The notes beneath the pieces are model-generated. The model worked only from the letters and a program-made list of their open reading frames with translations, ran no database searches and was not told the DNA's origin. A stretch of 64,000 nucleotides of DNA from Alkalimonas amylolytica (GTDB taxonomy: Bacteria > Pseudomonadota > Gammaproteobacteria > Enterobacterales > Alteromonadaceae), in the NCBI RefSeq assembly GCF_900107845.1, contig NZ_FNRM01000001.1, positions 41,747 to 105,746 on the forward strand, written 5' to 3'. Below are positions 25,075 through 33,952 of this stretch, piece by piece; position 1 is the first letter of the stretch, and each line of letters starts with the position of its first letter. The position numbers and the translations under genes were made by a program.

Positions 25075-28035
25075 TCAGTTGATTGTAAATTCCAGTTGAT
25101 TGAGCTCCTGCTCAGCCAAAGGCATACTAAAATAATAGCCTTGCACCAAAGTGCAATCATGCTGCTTTAGAAATGCGACCTGCTCGACGGTTTCTACCCC
25201 TTCGGCCACCACCCTCAAATTCATTTGCTGTGCCATAGCGATAATGGCAGATACAATATCCATATCATTGGTGTCTTCCGGAATATCCTGCACGAACGAA
25301 CGGTCAATTTTAAGTTCATCGACCGGGAAGCGTTTCAAATAGCTCAGCGAAGAATAGCCTGTACCAAAATCATCGATAGATAAAGAGACCCCCAGGCTTT
25401 TCAGCTGATTTAACTGATGAATAGCCGCATCGGTATCGCCCATCAGCATGCTTTCGGTAATTTCAAAAATAATTCGCTTAGGCTCTACCCCGGTGCGTTT
25501 TAAAATTCGTTCCACCGTTTCTGCCAGGCTGTTATCGCGGAACTGTCTGGCTGACAGGTTGATAGACAGGTCCACATTTAAACCGCGGCTGCATTGGCGC
25601 GCCAGAAAGCGACAGCCCTCCCAAAGGACCCATTCCCCAATTTGTACAATAAGACCCGTGCTTTCAGCTACTGGGATAAATCGAGCTGGTGGCACCAGCT
25701 TATTATCAGGTCGCAACCAGCGTATTAAGGCTTCGTAGCCGACAATATGATTGGTGTTCAAATCGATTTTAGGCTGGTAATACAACATAAACTGGTGTTC
25801 GCGAATGGCTTCTCTAAGCTGGCTTTCCAGCTCAAGTCGCTCTTTTGCTGCTTCATTCAGATCCTGACTGAAGAAATGAAAGGTATTCTTACCACGGGCT
25901 TTGGCCTCGTACATGGCTAAATCGGCATGTTTAAGCAGCAGCTCCTCATCACCAGCATCTTCCGGTGCCATGGTAATGCCAATGCTGGCACTGATGGCAA
26001 CCTCTTGTGAACCCAACTTAACCGGCATAGCAAAGGAATGCTGCAAATTCTCTGCGATCAAAGCTGCCTGTTGCCGGCTTTCAATGCCACTTAAAATTAC
26101 TGCAAATTCGTCGCCACCGAGCCTGGCGATGGTGTCCTCTTCCCGCAAACGGCTAATTAACCGCTTCGCAACCTCTTTGAGCAATTCATCGCCTGCATCG
26201 TGACCAAGGGTATCATTGATCAGCTTGAATTCATCCAAATCAAAGTACAGCAAAGCAAAGGCATAATGGCCGCGCTGGGACATCGCCAGCGCCTTGCGCA
26301 GTTGCTCACGGAAATACCCTCGATTAGCAAGTCCTGTCAGGACGTCGAAGTAGGCCAATTGCTCCATCTTCTGCTGACTCTCTTTAATAAAGGAAATATC
26401 CTGCAAAGCACAGACGTAATTGGTCACAGTACCTTTTTCATCTCGAATCGGCGCAATGGCCATCGACATCCAGCACTGTTGGGCCTGATGTGCCAGCAAA
26501 ATATCACCGCGCCAATGGTGGCGTGACAGAATGGTTTGCAACATTTCCTCACGCACAAAAGCCATTTCGGTGGCGATTAAATCGGTGATGGATTTACCTG
26601 CAGCCTCTTCTGCAGGCAACAGCAATAAATCCACCAGAAAGGGGTTAAGGTATTCAATGCCCAACTGAGCATCGGTTAACACAATACCTGAGCTGGAAAA
26701 GGCTACTGCTTTGGTCAGTTTCTTGGTGGAGCGCTCGGCTTGTTCCTTTTCAGCTATTCGGGTATTTAAACCTTCCAGTAACTCAGCAATTTCCCCCGAC
26801 ATACCTTCGACAGCACGATTCAGCACACCTATTTCATCACTGCTCTGATCAAGCTTTAAGGTATGGTAGCCCCCCCTACCTAGCCGCACAATAGCATCCG
26901 ATACCCGGTTCAGACGCTTTAACACCAGCCGGTAGATAAAGAATTGCAGCAGCACTGCCACAATCAAAGCAATCAGTACGAAAAGTACGAACACCTTGGA
27001 TTGAATACTTTGCAAGGTTTTAAAGGTGTCGGCTTTAGGCCGGTAAACGGTCAAAAACCATCCCAGGCGCTCAATGGGGGCCGCTTGCAATAAATACTGT
27101 TCGCTACTGGCGCTAAGAAACTGATTGCGTTCCGGCTCTGTTAGTAATTGCTGCTTAAAAGCTTTTAGCTCTGGATCTGAAATTTCCATGCCTTGCAGTA
27201 AGGTATTCATCCGGGCATCGCGCTGTGGCTGATGCCCGGGAGCAAGTAACAGATTGCCAGATCGCTCAAACACCATCAGTTGGTACTGCCTGCTCAGTAA
27301 AGCTTGTGAGGCCAGGTCAGCAAAGAGATCGTCCAGAATATAGTCGGCTCCGGTCACGCCAACGAACCTATCATCAAGGTAGACAGGTACAATCAGGCTG
27401 GTCATCCAATGTTGCCAGATGTCATCAAAATACACGGGGGTCCAGCGCGGTACGCGCGCCGGATTCTGTTCTGGCGTTGCCAGCCTAAAGAATACGTCCT
27501 GATCAAAATTGTGTTCCGCATCGACTTCCAACGCCCAGTCTGCCGGAGAAATGCGGATAAAATGATCGTGACTGATAAAATAGAAATTAAAAAAATCCTG
27601 TCGCATCATCGCAGCCAGCTCAGGCCAACTGCCCTTGCTGGCTGAAAACCAGCGCTCCGCTGATGTGCCAACCTGTGCTGCAGGCAAAAAAGCGCCTGAG
27701 ACAGAATCGCGGATCCGCACAGCGCCATCCGCTTGCGGCTGCATTGCCATGCCAGGTGAACCACCATCTACAGACAAAGCGCGGGTAAAAAGCTGATTGG
27801 CGGCCAGCGCTTTTTTTTCTTTTTGCGTGATCAGTTGCTCGACTTGCTTAGCCGTATGCTGCGCCATCTGAGCCAGACTGGCTTGCTCTTGCTCCAAGAC
27901 CACAACGCGTTGCAAAAACAACACACCCGACAAAACCGCAATACCAGCGCCAAGCGTACAAATGAACACCAGCAGCGCTAACTTAACGCTGAGTGAACGC
28001 ATTCCTGTGGGTTTTTGCAAATGCAGATCTTTCAC
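25075..28035 (-). CDS. Membrane dCACHE-HAMP-PAS-GGDEF-EAL sensor
   Basis: A 986-residue c-di-GMP enzyme. TM1 (about 15-45), double-CACHE periplasmic domain (about 50-345; YFDDIWQHWMTSLIVPVY, VGVTGADYILDDL), TM2 (about 350-375), HAMP, PAS (about 450-560), GGDEF with intact RLGGDEF and an RxxD I-site (REED), and EAL with intact YEALIRW, EITES, DDFGTGYSS and AEGVET. Both enzymatic domains look competent. The start is uncertain: GTG 28035 or ATG 28002 (MRSLSVKL), neither with a clear Shine-Dalgarno. The gene precedes the tandem amidohydrolase gene by 22 bp on the same strand and is divergent from the cytochrome c' gene. Confidence 0.9.
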   Translation of the reverse strand: MKDLHLQKPTGMRSLSVKLALLVFICTLGAGIAVLSGVLFLQRVVVLEQEQASLAQMAQHTAKQVEQLITQKEKKALAANQLFTRALSVDGGSPGMAMQPQADGAVRIRDSVSGAFLPAAQVGTSAERWFSASKGSWPELAAMMRQDFFNFYFISHDHFIRISPADWALEVDAEHNFDQDVFFRLATPEQNPARVPRWTPVYFDDIWQHWMTSLIVPVYLDDRFVGVTGADYILDDLFADLASQALLSRQYQLMVFERSGNLLLAPGHQPQRDARMNTLLQGMEISDPELKAFKQQLLTEPERNQFLSASSEQYLLQAAPIERLGWFLTVYRPKADTFKTLQSIQSKVFVLFVLIALIVAVLLQFFIYRLVLKRLNRVSDAIVRLGRGGYHTLKLDQSSDEIGVLNRAVEGMSGEIAELLEGLNTRIAEKEQAERSTKKLTKAVAFSSSGIVLTDAQLGIEYLNPFLVDLLLLPAEEAAGKSITDLIATEMAFVREEMLQTILSRHHWRGDILLAHQAQQCWMSMAIAPIRDEKGTVTNYVCALQDISFIKESQQKMEQLAYFDVLTGLANRGYFREQLRKALAMSQRGHYAFALLYFDLDEFKLINDTLGHDAGDELLKEVAKRLISRLREEDTIARLGGDEFAVILSGIESRQQAALIAENLQHSFAMPVKLGSQEVAISASIGITMAPEDAGDEELLLKHADLAMYEAKARGKNTFHFFSQDLNEAAKERLELESQLREAIREHQFMLYYQPKIDLNTNHIVGYEALIRWLRPDNKLVPPARFIPVAESTGLIVQIGEWVLWEGCRFLARQCSRGLNVDLSINLSARQFRDNSLAETVERILKRTGVEPKRIIFEITESMLMGDTDAAIHQLNQLKSLGVSLSIDDFGTGYSSLSYLKRFPVDELKIDRSFVQDIPEDTNDMDIVSAIIAMAQQMNLRVVAEGVETVEQVAFLKQHDCTLVQGYYFSMPLAEQELNQLEFTIN

Positions 28036-28072
28036 TACAAAGGAGCCTGTTGTTGTTTTTGCTGGCCAAAAC

Positions 28073-28093
28073 TGTGGTTAGATCCTGACCACA
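28073..28093. promoter_or_regulatory. Dyad in the divergent promoter region, candidate operator
   Basis: A 21-bp near-palindrome with arms TGTGGT and ACCACA in the 126-bp region between the sensor and the cytochrome c' gene. The position suggests an operator; no specific regulator is recognisable. Confidence 0.35.
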
Positions 28094-28161
28094 CTTTAAG
28101 ATACTACACTTTTTGCTACAAGTCCCTTAGTATACTAGAGAACCAGCCAACAGGAGTTACC

Positions 28162-28623
28162 ATGAAAAAAGCTCTCATTTCAATCGCCTTGCTTTGTTCG
28201 GGCGTTTTATTAAGCCAGGGCGCTCAAGCCAATGCCTTTGTCAATGGCGAGGATGCGGTAAGCTACCGTCAGGCAGCCTTCCAGACGATTCGGTTTAATC
28301 TGGTGGATATCAACGACATGTTTCGCGGCAATGTACCCTACGATCTGGAGCGGGTTCAACGCCGGGCTGAAGCACTGGCCACTCTAACTCAGTTGCCATG
28401 GGAGGCGTTTAATATCCCTGGAGCCGATCATGCCAGCGGCAAGGTGAAAGCTGCGCTTTGGCAAAATCTGGAGGACTTTAACCAGCGTGGTGAGAAATTC
28501 GCCGCCGATGCTGCTGCACTGCATGAAGCGGCTCAAGGTGGCGACCGTCGTGCGATCCAGGGTGCTTTCCGTGAATTTGCTAATAACTGCAAAGCCTGTC
28601 ACGACAACTACCGGGCCGACTAA
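28162..28623 (+). CDS. Cytochrome c' (class II, C-terminal heme)
   Basis: A 153-residue periplasmic cytochrome. Signal peptide 1-24 (ends QGAQA/NAF). The single heme motif CKACH is near the C-terminus in FANNCKACHDNYRAD, which is the hallmark of class II cytochrome c'/c556. The four-helix-bundle layout fits (RQAAFQTIRFNLVDINDMF). A good Shine-Dalgarno (CAGGAG) precedes ATG 28162. It converges with a cytochrome b561-like gene, a pairing seen in many gammaproteobacteria; a role in NO handling or electron transfer is plausible. Confidence 0.93.
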   Translation: MKKALISIALLCSGVLLSQGAQANAFVNGEDAVSYRQAAFQTIRFNLVDINDMFRGNVPYDLERVQRRAEALATLTQLPWEAFNIPGADHASGKVKAALWQNLEDFNQRGEKFAADAAALHEAAQGGDRRAIQGAFREFANNCKACHDNYRAD

Positions 28624-28644
28624 GCGTCTCAGGGGTTTAACACA

Positions 28645-28668
28645 AAGGGGCCTTGTTGGCCCCTTCAC
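28645..28668. terminator. Terminator between cytochrome genes
   Basis: 8-bp GC-rich stem (28645-28652 with 28658-28665), loop TTGTT, between convergent genes; weak T-rich tail on the plus strand. Confidence 0.75.
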
Positions 28669-28672
28669 TTTA

Positions 28673-29329
28673 TTAATAGGATAGCATCCGAATTAAATCC
28701 GCTCCTTGCCACCAGTAAAATGCCAGCCAAAAGAGCACAACCAGAATAAAGTAACTCCAACCAGCTTTGGGTGTCGGCACTCCCATATCTTTGGGAGCAC
28801 TCAGCTTGCCATGCAGCATGCCCAGAATCACATTGTGATGGCGCCAGCTATGCCAGACAGCAGCCACTACATGCACTGCCACTGCTATCAACAAAATATC
28901 AATCCCTAACTTATGCCAGCGGGTGGCTAAAGACACCACATCGCTGGAAACATAGCGCACCAGCGGGCCATCGGTAAAAATATGGTCGGTGGTCATTAAG
29001 CCAGATACAAACTGCAATAAGACCAACAGCAACAAAGCAAAAATCATGTAAGATGAAGCCGGATTATGCCCCATGACAGGCTCCGGCCGGCGTAAATAGC
29101 GGAGCGCTTTTAGCGGGCTGGCAGCAAACTGACTAAAGCGGGCACTCTGACTGCCATAAAAGCCCCAGCAAATCCGTGCCAACAGCACCGCAGCCAAGGT
29201 ATAAGCCAACAATTGATGCCACTCCATCAAGCCTTCGGTACCGGTATACCAGAGCCCGGCCAACAGTATGAATTGGCTCCAGTGAAAAAAACGTACCGCC
29301 GGATCCCAGACTTTTTTCATCACCGTCAT
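28673..29329 (-). CDS. Cytochrome b561-type membrane protein
   Basis: About 218 residues with four or five membrane helices and conserved His for heme b (RFFHWSQF, MEWHQLLAY, RWHKLGIDILL, AVHVVAAVWHSW). It fits the bacterial cytochrome b561/NiFe-hydrogenase cytochrome b group that passes electrons between quinol and a periplasmic c-type cytochrome. The start ATG 29329 (MTVMKKVWDP) is behind a good GGGAG; the frame opens at 29335. The convergent cytochrome c' gene is a likely redox partner. Confidence 0.88.
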   Translation of the reverse strand: MTVMKKVWDPAVRFFHWSQFILLAGLWYTGTEGLMEWHQLLAYTLAAVLLARICWGFYGSQSARFSQFAASPLKALRYLRRPEPVMGHNPASSYMIFALLLLVLLQFVSGLMTTDHIFTDGPLVRYVSSDVVSLATRWHKLGIDILLIAVAVHVVAAVWHSWRHHNVILGMLHGKLSAPKDMGVPTPKAGWSYFILVVLFWLAFYWWQGADLIRMLSY

Positions 29330-29383
29330 GCACAACTCCCAAATTATGCTAACCTTCTGATTTCATGCCAAAGAGTTTAGCAC

Positions 29384-31738
29384 ATGCGCTGGTTAAAATG
29401 GATGCTCGGTGGCTTACTGCTGCTGGTTCTGATCGCTATGATGACCGCTTATTTGTTGCTGCGTGCCAGTTTGCCACAGTATCAGGGCGAAGTGCTGGTT
29501 CGGGTAGCCGATGAGGTATTGATCAGTCGTGATCATACCGGTTTTGTCCAAATCCAGGCACAGACAAGGCAAGATGCCGCCTATGCGCTCGGCTTTGTTC
29601 ACGCCCAGGAACGTTTTTTTCAGATGGATTTGCTGCGCCGAAATGCGGCCGGCGAACTATCCGCCTTGTTTGGGCCACTTGCCCTAAGTGCCGACCTGGA
29701 GTTACGGCAGCATCGTTTTCGCAATCGGGCTGGTGATATTTTGATGCAACTACCCCTGCCAGAACTGCAGTTACTCACCGCTTACAGTCAGGGCGTCAAT
29801 GATGGTTTGCAACAACTGACTGTTCGCCCTTTTGAGTATTTCCTGTTGCAAGCCAAGCCTGAACCATGGCGCGAGGAGGACTCGCTGTTAACCATTTTCA
29901 GTATGTACCTTGAGCTGCAACGAGGACACGGCTTCGATGAGCTGGCGATGGATGCTCTAGCCAAGGCCATTCCTGAGGACTGGCTGGCTTTCTTGCAACA
30001 GCATCATGAGCAGTATCAAGCTGCCATCGATGGTAGCACCAAGCCCGCAGTACCTATGCCCTTATCCCCCTACCCTGAGATGCTGCGCCAACAAGCAACC
30101 GCCTGCCGTGATTGTAGCATCAAAGACAGTGTTGATATTGGCAGCAACAACTTTGCGGTGGCTGGCGCTTTGACCGAGCATGGCAGTGCTATCCTGGCCG
30201 ATGATATGCACCTTGGCATCCAGGTCCCTGCCACCTGGTACAAAGCGGATCTGCACTGGTCAAGTGATCATGGCTCAGAACGTGTTACCGGACTAACCTT
30301 GCCTGGAGCTCCCTCCATGGTAGTAGGCAGTAATGGCCATATCGCCTGGGGCTTTACCAACAGCACTGCCGATTGGCACGATGTGATTGCCTTGCAACTG
30401 AGTGAAGACGGCGACCAATACTTTACGCCTGATGGTTGGCAAGACTTTATCTGGTATGACGAAGTGATTGAAGTCAAAGGCCAGGCAGCTACCCAGCTTA
30501 GACTGAAAGAAACACAATGGGGCCCATTGCTTCCGGCTGCTCCCGGGCAACCGCGATATGCACTTCGCTGGGTTGCTTATGATAGCGAAGCGGTCAATAT
30601 GCAGCTAATGCAACTGGAAACAGCCCGAACGGTGCAAGAAGCACTTAGTATTGCTCCAATGGCGGGCATACCAGCGCAAAACTTACTGGTAGCCGATTCA
30701 ATGGGACAAATTGGCTGGGGCCTTATGGGCCCGATACCAAAACGCCAAGTCACTGACTGGGACACGCCGCAGGACTGGAGTAGCGGCGATAATAGCTGGC
30801 TTGGTTATCTGGCTGCTGATGAACACCCGAAATTAATCAATCCAGAGCTGCATCGGCTGTGGTCTGCCAATGCCAGGGTAGTCGGCGGCAGCTCCTATCA
30901 ACTGCTTGGTAATGGTGGTTATGACATGGGAGCCAGAGGCTGGCAGATTCAGCAACGCTTGATGGCCAAAACACAGTTTACTGAACAGGATCTGCACGCT
31001 ATTCAGTTGGATCATCAGGCAAAAATGCTAAGACCCTGGCGACAACTGTTGCTTGAGCAGCTAAGCCCGGAGTTTATCCAGCAGCATCAGCTGCAAAGCT
31101 ATCAACAGGAAGTTGCGGCTAGCAGTGACTATGCTGCCACCGATGCCATCGGCTATACCCTGGTGCGTGCCTTTCGGCTAAAAACGCTGCAGTTGATGTT
31201 CGCACCACTGAGCGCTTATCTAGAGTCTGAGGGATTTTACAGCTACCAGTTAAAATACCCATTAGCAGCTCCTGGCTGGCAGATGCTGCAACAACGGCGG
31301 AACGATACCTTACCAGCGGCTTTTGGTAGCTGGGATGATTTATTGCAAGCGGCTGTGCTGCAAAGCTATGCTGAGTTAACCGTTGAACAGCAAACATTGA
31401 ATGAGTTGAGCTGGGGCCAGCAGAACAGGGCGCGCTTTCGGCATCCATTGGCAAATGCTGTACCACTGCTTGGACGTTATCTGAATATGCCAGCCGATCA
31501 ACTGGCCGGTGATAGCCATATGCCGCGCGTACAGCGACCTGGCTTTGGTCAATCACAGCGCATGGTGGTTGCCCCCGGCTTTGAACAGCTTGGCATACTG
31601 ACGATACCAACGGGTCAGTCCGGTCATCCGCTGTCGCCATTTTATCGGGCCGATCATCACTATTGGCTGCACGAGCAGGAGTTAGCTTTTCTGCCTGGCC
31701 CGGAAAAATACAGTTTGCTGCTGCGACCAGCACATTAG
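29384..31738 (+). CDS. Penicillin acylase-family Ntn hydrolase
   Basis: A 784-residue precursor with an N-terminal hydrophobic segment (about 7-27) that anchors or exports it. The alpha subunit includes the FVHAQERFFQMDLLRRNAAGEL stretch typical of the family (A-subunit helix). Autocatalytic cleavage before Ser would occur in DIGSNNFAVAG, giving a beta subunit with N-terminal nucleophilic Ser. Family members cleave amide bonds in beta-lactams, N-acyl-homoserine lactones or acyl amino acids; the substrate here is open. A short, promoter-bearing region separates it from pheA. Confidence 0.92.
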   Translation: MRWLKWMLGGLLLLVLIAMMTAYLLLRASLPQYQGEVLVRVADEVLISRDHTGFVQIQAQTRQDAAYALGFVHAQERFFQMDLLRRNAAGELSALFGPLALSADLELRQHRFRNRAGDILMQLPLPELQLLTAYSQGVNDGLQQLTVRPFEYFLLQAKPEPWREEDSLLTIFSMYLELQRGHGFDELAMDALAKAIPEDWLAFLQQHHEQYQAAIDGSTKPAVPMPLSPYPEMLRQQATACRDCSIKDSVDIGSNNFAVAGALTEHGSAILADDMHLGIQVPATWYKADLHWSSDHGSERVTGLTLPGAPSMVVGSNGHIAWGFTNSTADWHDVIALQLSEDGDQYFTPDGWQDFIWYDEVIEVKGQAATQLRLKETQWGPLLPAAPGQPRYALRWVAYDSEAVNMQLMQLETARTVQEALSIAPMAGIPAQNLLVADSMGQIGWGLMGPIPKRQVTDWDTPQDWSSGDNSWLGYLAADEHPKLINPELHRLWSANARVVGGSSYQLLGNGGYDMGARGWQIQQRLMAKTQFTEQDLHAIQLDHQAKMLRPWRQLLLEQLSPEFIQQHQLQSYQQEVAASSDYAATDAIGYTLVRAFRLKTLQLMFAPLSAYLESEGFYSYQLKYPLAAPGWQMLQQRRNDTLPAAFGSWDDLLQAAVLQSYAELTVEQQTLNELSWGQQNRARFRHPLANAVPLLGRYLNMPADQLAGDSHMPRVQRPGFGQSQRMVVAPGFEQLGILTIPTGQSGHPLSPFYRADHHYWLHEQELAFLPGPEKYSLLLRPAH

Positions 31739-31741
31739 CAG

Positions 31742-31770
31742 TTGACTTTAGCCATCCAGACTGATAAAAA
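31742..31770 (+). promoter_or_regulatory. Promoter of the pheL-pheA transcript
   Basis: TTGACT (31742-31747), a 17-bp spacer, then TAAAAA (31765-31770) preceded by TGA as in extended -10 elements. It begins just after the acylase stop. The predicted +1 falls at about 31777, which is the A of the leader ATG, so the leader peptide may be made from a leaderless or nearly leaderless mRNA. Confidence 0.6.
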
Positions 31771-31776
31771 AACAGA

Positions 31777-31839
31777 ATGAAACGCTATCATGCCAACGCA
31801 CTCTTTTTTCGTTTTTTTACCACCCGACCTGGGAGGTAG
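31777..31839 (+). CDS. pheL: pheA leader peptide
   Basis: A 20-codon reading frame, MKRYHANALFFRFFTTRPGR, ending in TAG. Four of the residues are Phe in two pairs (FFRFF), the feature expected of a phenylalanine attenuation leader. It is followed at once by a region able to form alternative hairpins and a strong terminator before pheA. Ribosome stalling at the Phe codons would favour read-through. It differs in sequence from E. coli PheL and lacks a clear Shine-Dalgarno. Confidence 0.85.
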   Translation: MKRYHANALFFRFFTTRPGR

Positions 31840-31892
31840 TGTTGCGCGCGTGCAGAACACCAAAAACCTCCCCCGACGGGAGGTTTTTTTTT
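31830..31892 (+). promoter_or_regulatory. pheA transcription attenuator
   Basis: The terminator arm pair is 31863-31872 with 31878-31887 followed by a T tract to 31892. GGGAGGT at 31831-31837 can pair with ACCTCCC at 31866-31872, giving a competing antiterminator. This is the classic attenuation layout for the Phe leader upstream. Confidence 0.85.
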
Positions 31893-31932
31893 GTTATCAG
31901 ATAACGACCCAATGCAACGAGGATGATCCGTC

Positions 31933-33084
31933 ATGGAACTAACTGAAGTACGACAACAAATCCAACATACTGATCAGGAGTTGCTGCAATTGCTGGCAAA
32001 GCGCCGCAAACTGGCTTTGGCGGTTGCCGAAGCAAAGATCAGCCAGAATAAATCTATCCGTGATCAACAGCGCGAAGAAGAGCTACTGCTACGGTTAATT
32101 GAGAGCGGCAAAGCATTAGAGCTGGATGCTCACTACGTTACCCGCTTGTTTCATGTGATCATCGAAGATTCCGTACTACAGCAGCAAGCCAAACTGCAGG
32201 GCGAGCTCCGTGGCATGCAGGGGCCCTCAGTCAAGGTGGCGTATCTTGGTGGTCAGGGCTCTTACAGTTACTGGGCCACCCAAAAATACTTTACCCGCCG
32301 GGCAGAGCAAATTATTGATATTGGCTGCGACAGCTTTAACGAGATCATCAAGGCGGTTGAAACCGGCCATGCCGATTATGCAGTATTACCGATTGAGAAT
32401 ACCTCCTCGGGGAGCATCAACGAAGTCTATGACTTGCTGCAACACACCCGCTTATCCATTGTCGGTGAGCTAACGCATCCTATCGATCACTGTGTGCTAG
32501 GTTTGCCCGGCGCGCCACTCAATCAAATTCGCCAGATTTGCGCACACCCCCAGGTTATTGCCCAATGCAGTCAGTTCCTGCTTGGGCTTACCAATATCAA
32601 GGTCGAGTATTGCGATAGCTCATCTGATGCGTTTCAGCGCGTTCAGAAAAAGCAAGATCCAACCATCGTTGCTATTGGCGGAGAAGCTGGCGGTAAAATT
32701 TATGGCCTGGAAGTTCTGGCACGCGATCTGGCCAATCAAAAGGACAATGTCAGTCGCTTTATCGTAGTCGCACGCAAAGCAGTGACCGTTGCCAAAGCCA
32801 TTCCAGCCAAAACCACCTTCATTATGTTTACCGGCCAGCAGCCCGGAGCTTTGGTCGATGCCTTAACCGTGCTAAAGCGTCATGGTATCAGCATGGCTAA
32901 ATTGGAGTCCCGTCCAATTCCAGGCAACCCATGGGAAGAGATGTTTTACGTCGATGTGCTGGCCAATGCCAACGATTACGCCATGACCCGAGCGCTGGAA
33001 GAGTTAAACCGGATTACCAAGTTTATCAAGGTACTGGGCTGCTATCCCAGTGAAGATATTCAGCCAACACAAGTACCGGCTTAA
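31933..33084 (+). CDS. pheA: Chorismate mutase/prephenate dehydratase (P-protein)
   Basis: Bifunctional enzyme of 383 residues for phenylalanine synthesis: chorismate to prephenate to phenylpyruvate. Chorismate mutase covers about 1-95 (ELTEVRQQIQHTDQELLQLLAKRRKLA), prephenate dehydratase about 100-285 (VAYLGGQGSYS, LPIENTSSGSI, DNVSRFIVV), and the ACT regulatory domain about 295-375 with the Phe-binding GALVDAL and KLESRPI motifs, so allosteric feedback by Phe is expected. Transcription is probably controlled by the attenuator upstream. Confidence 0.97.
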   Translation: MELTEVRQQIQHTDQELLQLLAKRRKLALAVAEAKISQNKSIRDQQREEELLLRLIESGKALELDAHYVTRLFHVIIEDSVLQQQAKLQGELRGMQGPSVKVAYLGGQGSYSYWATQKYFTRRAEQIIDIGCDSFNEIIKAVETGHADYAVLPIENTSSGSINEVYDLLQHTRLSIVGELTHPIDHCVLGLPGAPLNQIRQICAHPQVIAQCSQFLLGLTNIKVEYCDSSSDAFQRVQKKQDPTIVAIGGEAGGKIYGLEVLARDLANQKDNVSRFIVVARKAVTVAKAIPAKTTFIMFTGQQPGALVDALTVLKRHGISMAKLESRPIPGNPWEEMFYVDVLANANDYAMTRALEELNRITKFIKVLGCYPSEDIQPTQVPA

Positions 33085-33233
33085 GCGGCACTATAGATGC
33101 GGATCTCAGCGGGAGCCGCTGGTCGCTTCCACCTCGGTGTTACCCTGGCTGACATTGCGTCGCCAGGGCGCCTTGCATTGAAAGCGCCCAGCGACTCTTA
33201 AGCTCGCATCTTGAGGTGACTTGGGTATAAAAA

Positions 33234-33254
33234 AAGGCACCAAACAGGTGCCTT
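33234..33254. terminator. Bidirectional terminator between pheA and the DUF3718 gene
   Basis: 8-bp stem (33234-33241 with 33247-33254), loop AAACA, flanked on the left by an A tract that gives T residues on the minus strand. It best fits the minus-strand DUF3718 gene and may also stop pheA transcription. Confidence 0.85.
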
Positions 33255-33282
33255 AAAAAAACAGGGAGGGTGAAATCAAAAA

Positions 33283-33654
33283 TTAGCTATTAGCACGGGC
33301 ACGGATAGCTTCAATCACCGGTGAGCCAGAGAAACCATTGCTTTCTGCCCATTCAATATCACCAGAAGAAGCCACTTGGCTGCCTGGCAACTGACGGATA
33401 ATAAAATCCGCAGTATCGTTCGCATTGTGGCGAATGGCGTGACGCACCAGTGGCAAGCCATCACACAGGATACCGTCGTAGACATTGCGCAGGCGCAGAC
33501 GGTGATCACTCAAAGTTTTACGTAAATCGTTACGACTATCCGCTGCAACGTATGAGCAGATAGAAACAGCAAGCTGTTGATCGGCCTGGGCCTGTGAGCT
33601 GAATACACCAGTGGCTGCAAGAACAGACGCTAAAGCTACAAATTTCAATTTCAT
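33283..33654 (-). CDS. DUF3718 family exported protein
   Basis: A 123-residue exported protein. Signal peptide about 1-24 (ends QAQA/DQQ). The rest fits DUF3718 (ICSYVAADSRNDLRKTLSDHRLRLRNVYDGILCDGLPLVRHAI) with two Cys that could pair. The family has no known function. A terminator lies downstream. Confidence 0.8.
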   Translation of the reverse strand: MKLKFVALASVLAATGVFSSQAQADQQLAVSICSYVAADSRNDLRKTLSDHRLRLRNVYDGILCDGLPLVRHAIRHNANDTADFIIRQLPGSQVASSGDIEWAESNGFSGSPVIEAIRARANS

Positions 33655-33952
33655 TTTCTGGCTCCAAAACAGTAATTAGTCAGAATCCATTCATCATTGA
33701 ATGGTGATTAGCTTGTGCTTGCGAAAGGTCGATATGACTACTGCTGTTGCAGTTCACATTAAGGTCAGAACGACGCTTAATGGCAGCCCAGCTATCATGG
33801 GAAACAGAGTTTCCGTTAGATCTGAAGCTTTGCGCGATCACCCTTTCGGATGTCTTGCCTTTCGAAGTGCGCATATAGTAACCAGCCCAAACGGCTTTGG
33901 CAATAGCGTCATAAAAATTTCATCGTTTAAATCGGACAACCTGCCGTTTCCA
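33655..33952. other. 298-bp intergenic region, no firm gene
   Basis: The region separates two minus-strand genes. One 64-codon ORF (33680-33874, minus; MRTSKGKTSERVIAQ) can be read with an upstream start-less extension (AKAVWAGYY), but it has no Shine-Dalgarno and matches nothing I know. I see no hairpin with a T tract. The promoter of the DUF3718 gene should lie at the left end. Confidence 0.4.

Noticed and set aside
33085-33230. Structured RNA after pheA
   Set aside because: Some GC-rich complementarity is present, but no consistent fold, promoter or terminator of its own could be recognised.
33680-33874. 64-codon minus-strand ORF as a real gene
   Set aside because: No Shine-Dalgarno, no recognised family, and the phrase extends upstream without a start. 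Mentioned only in the region note.
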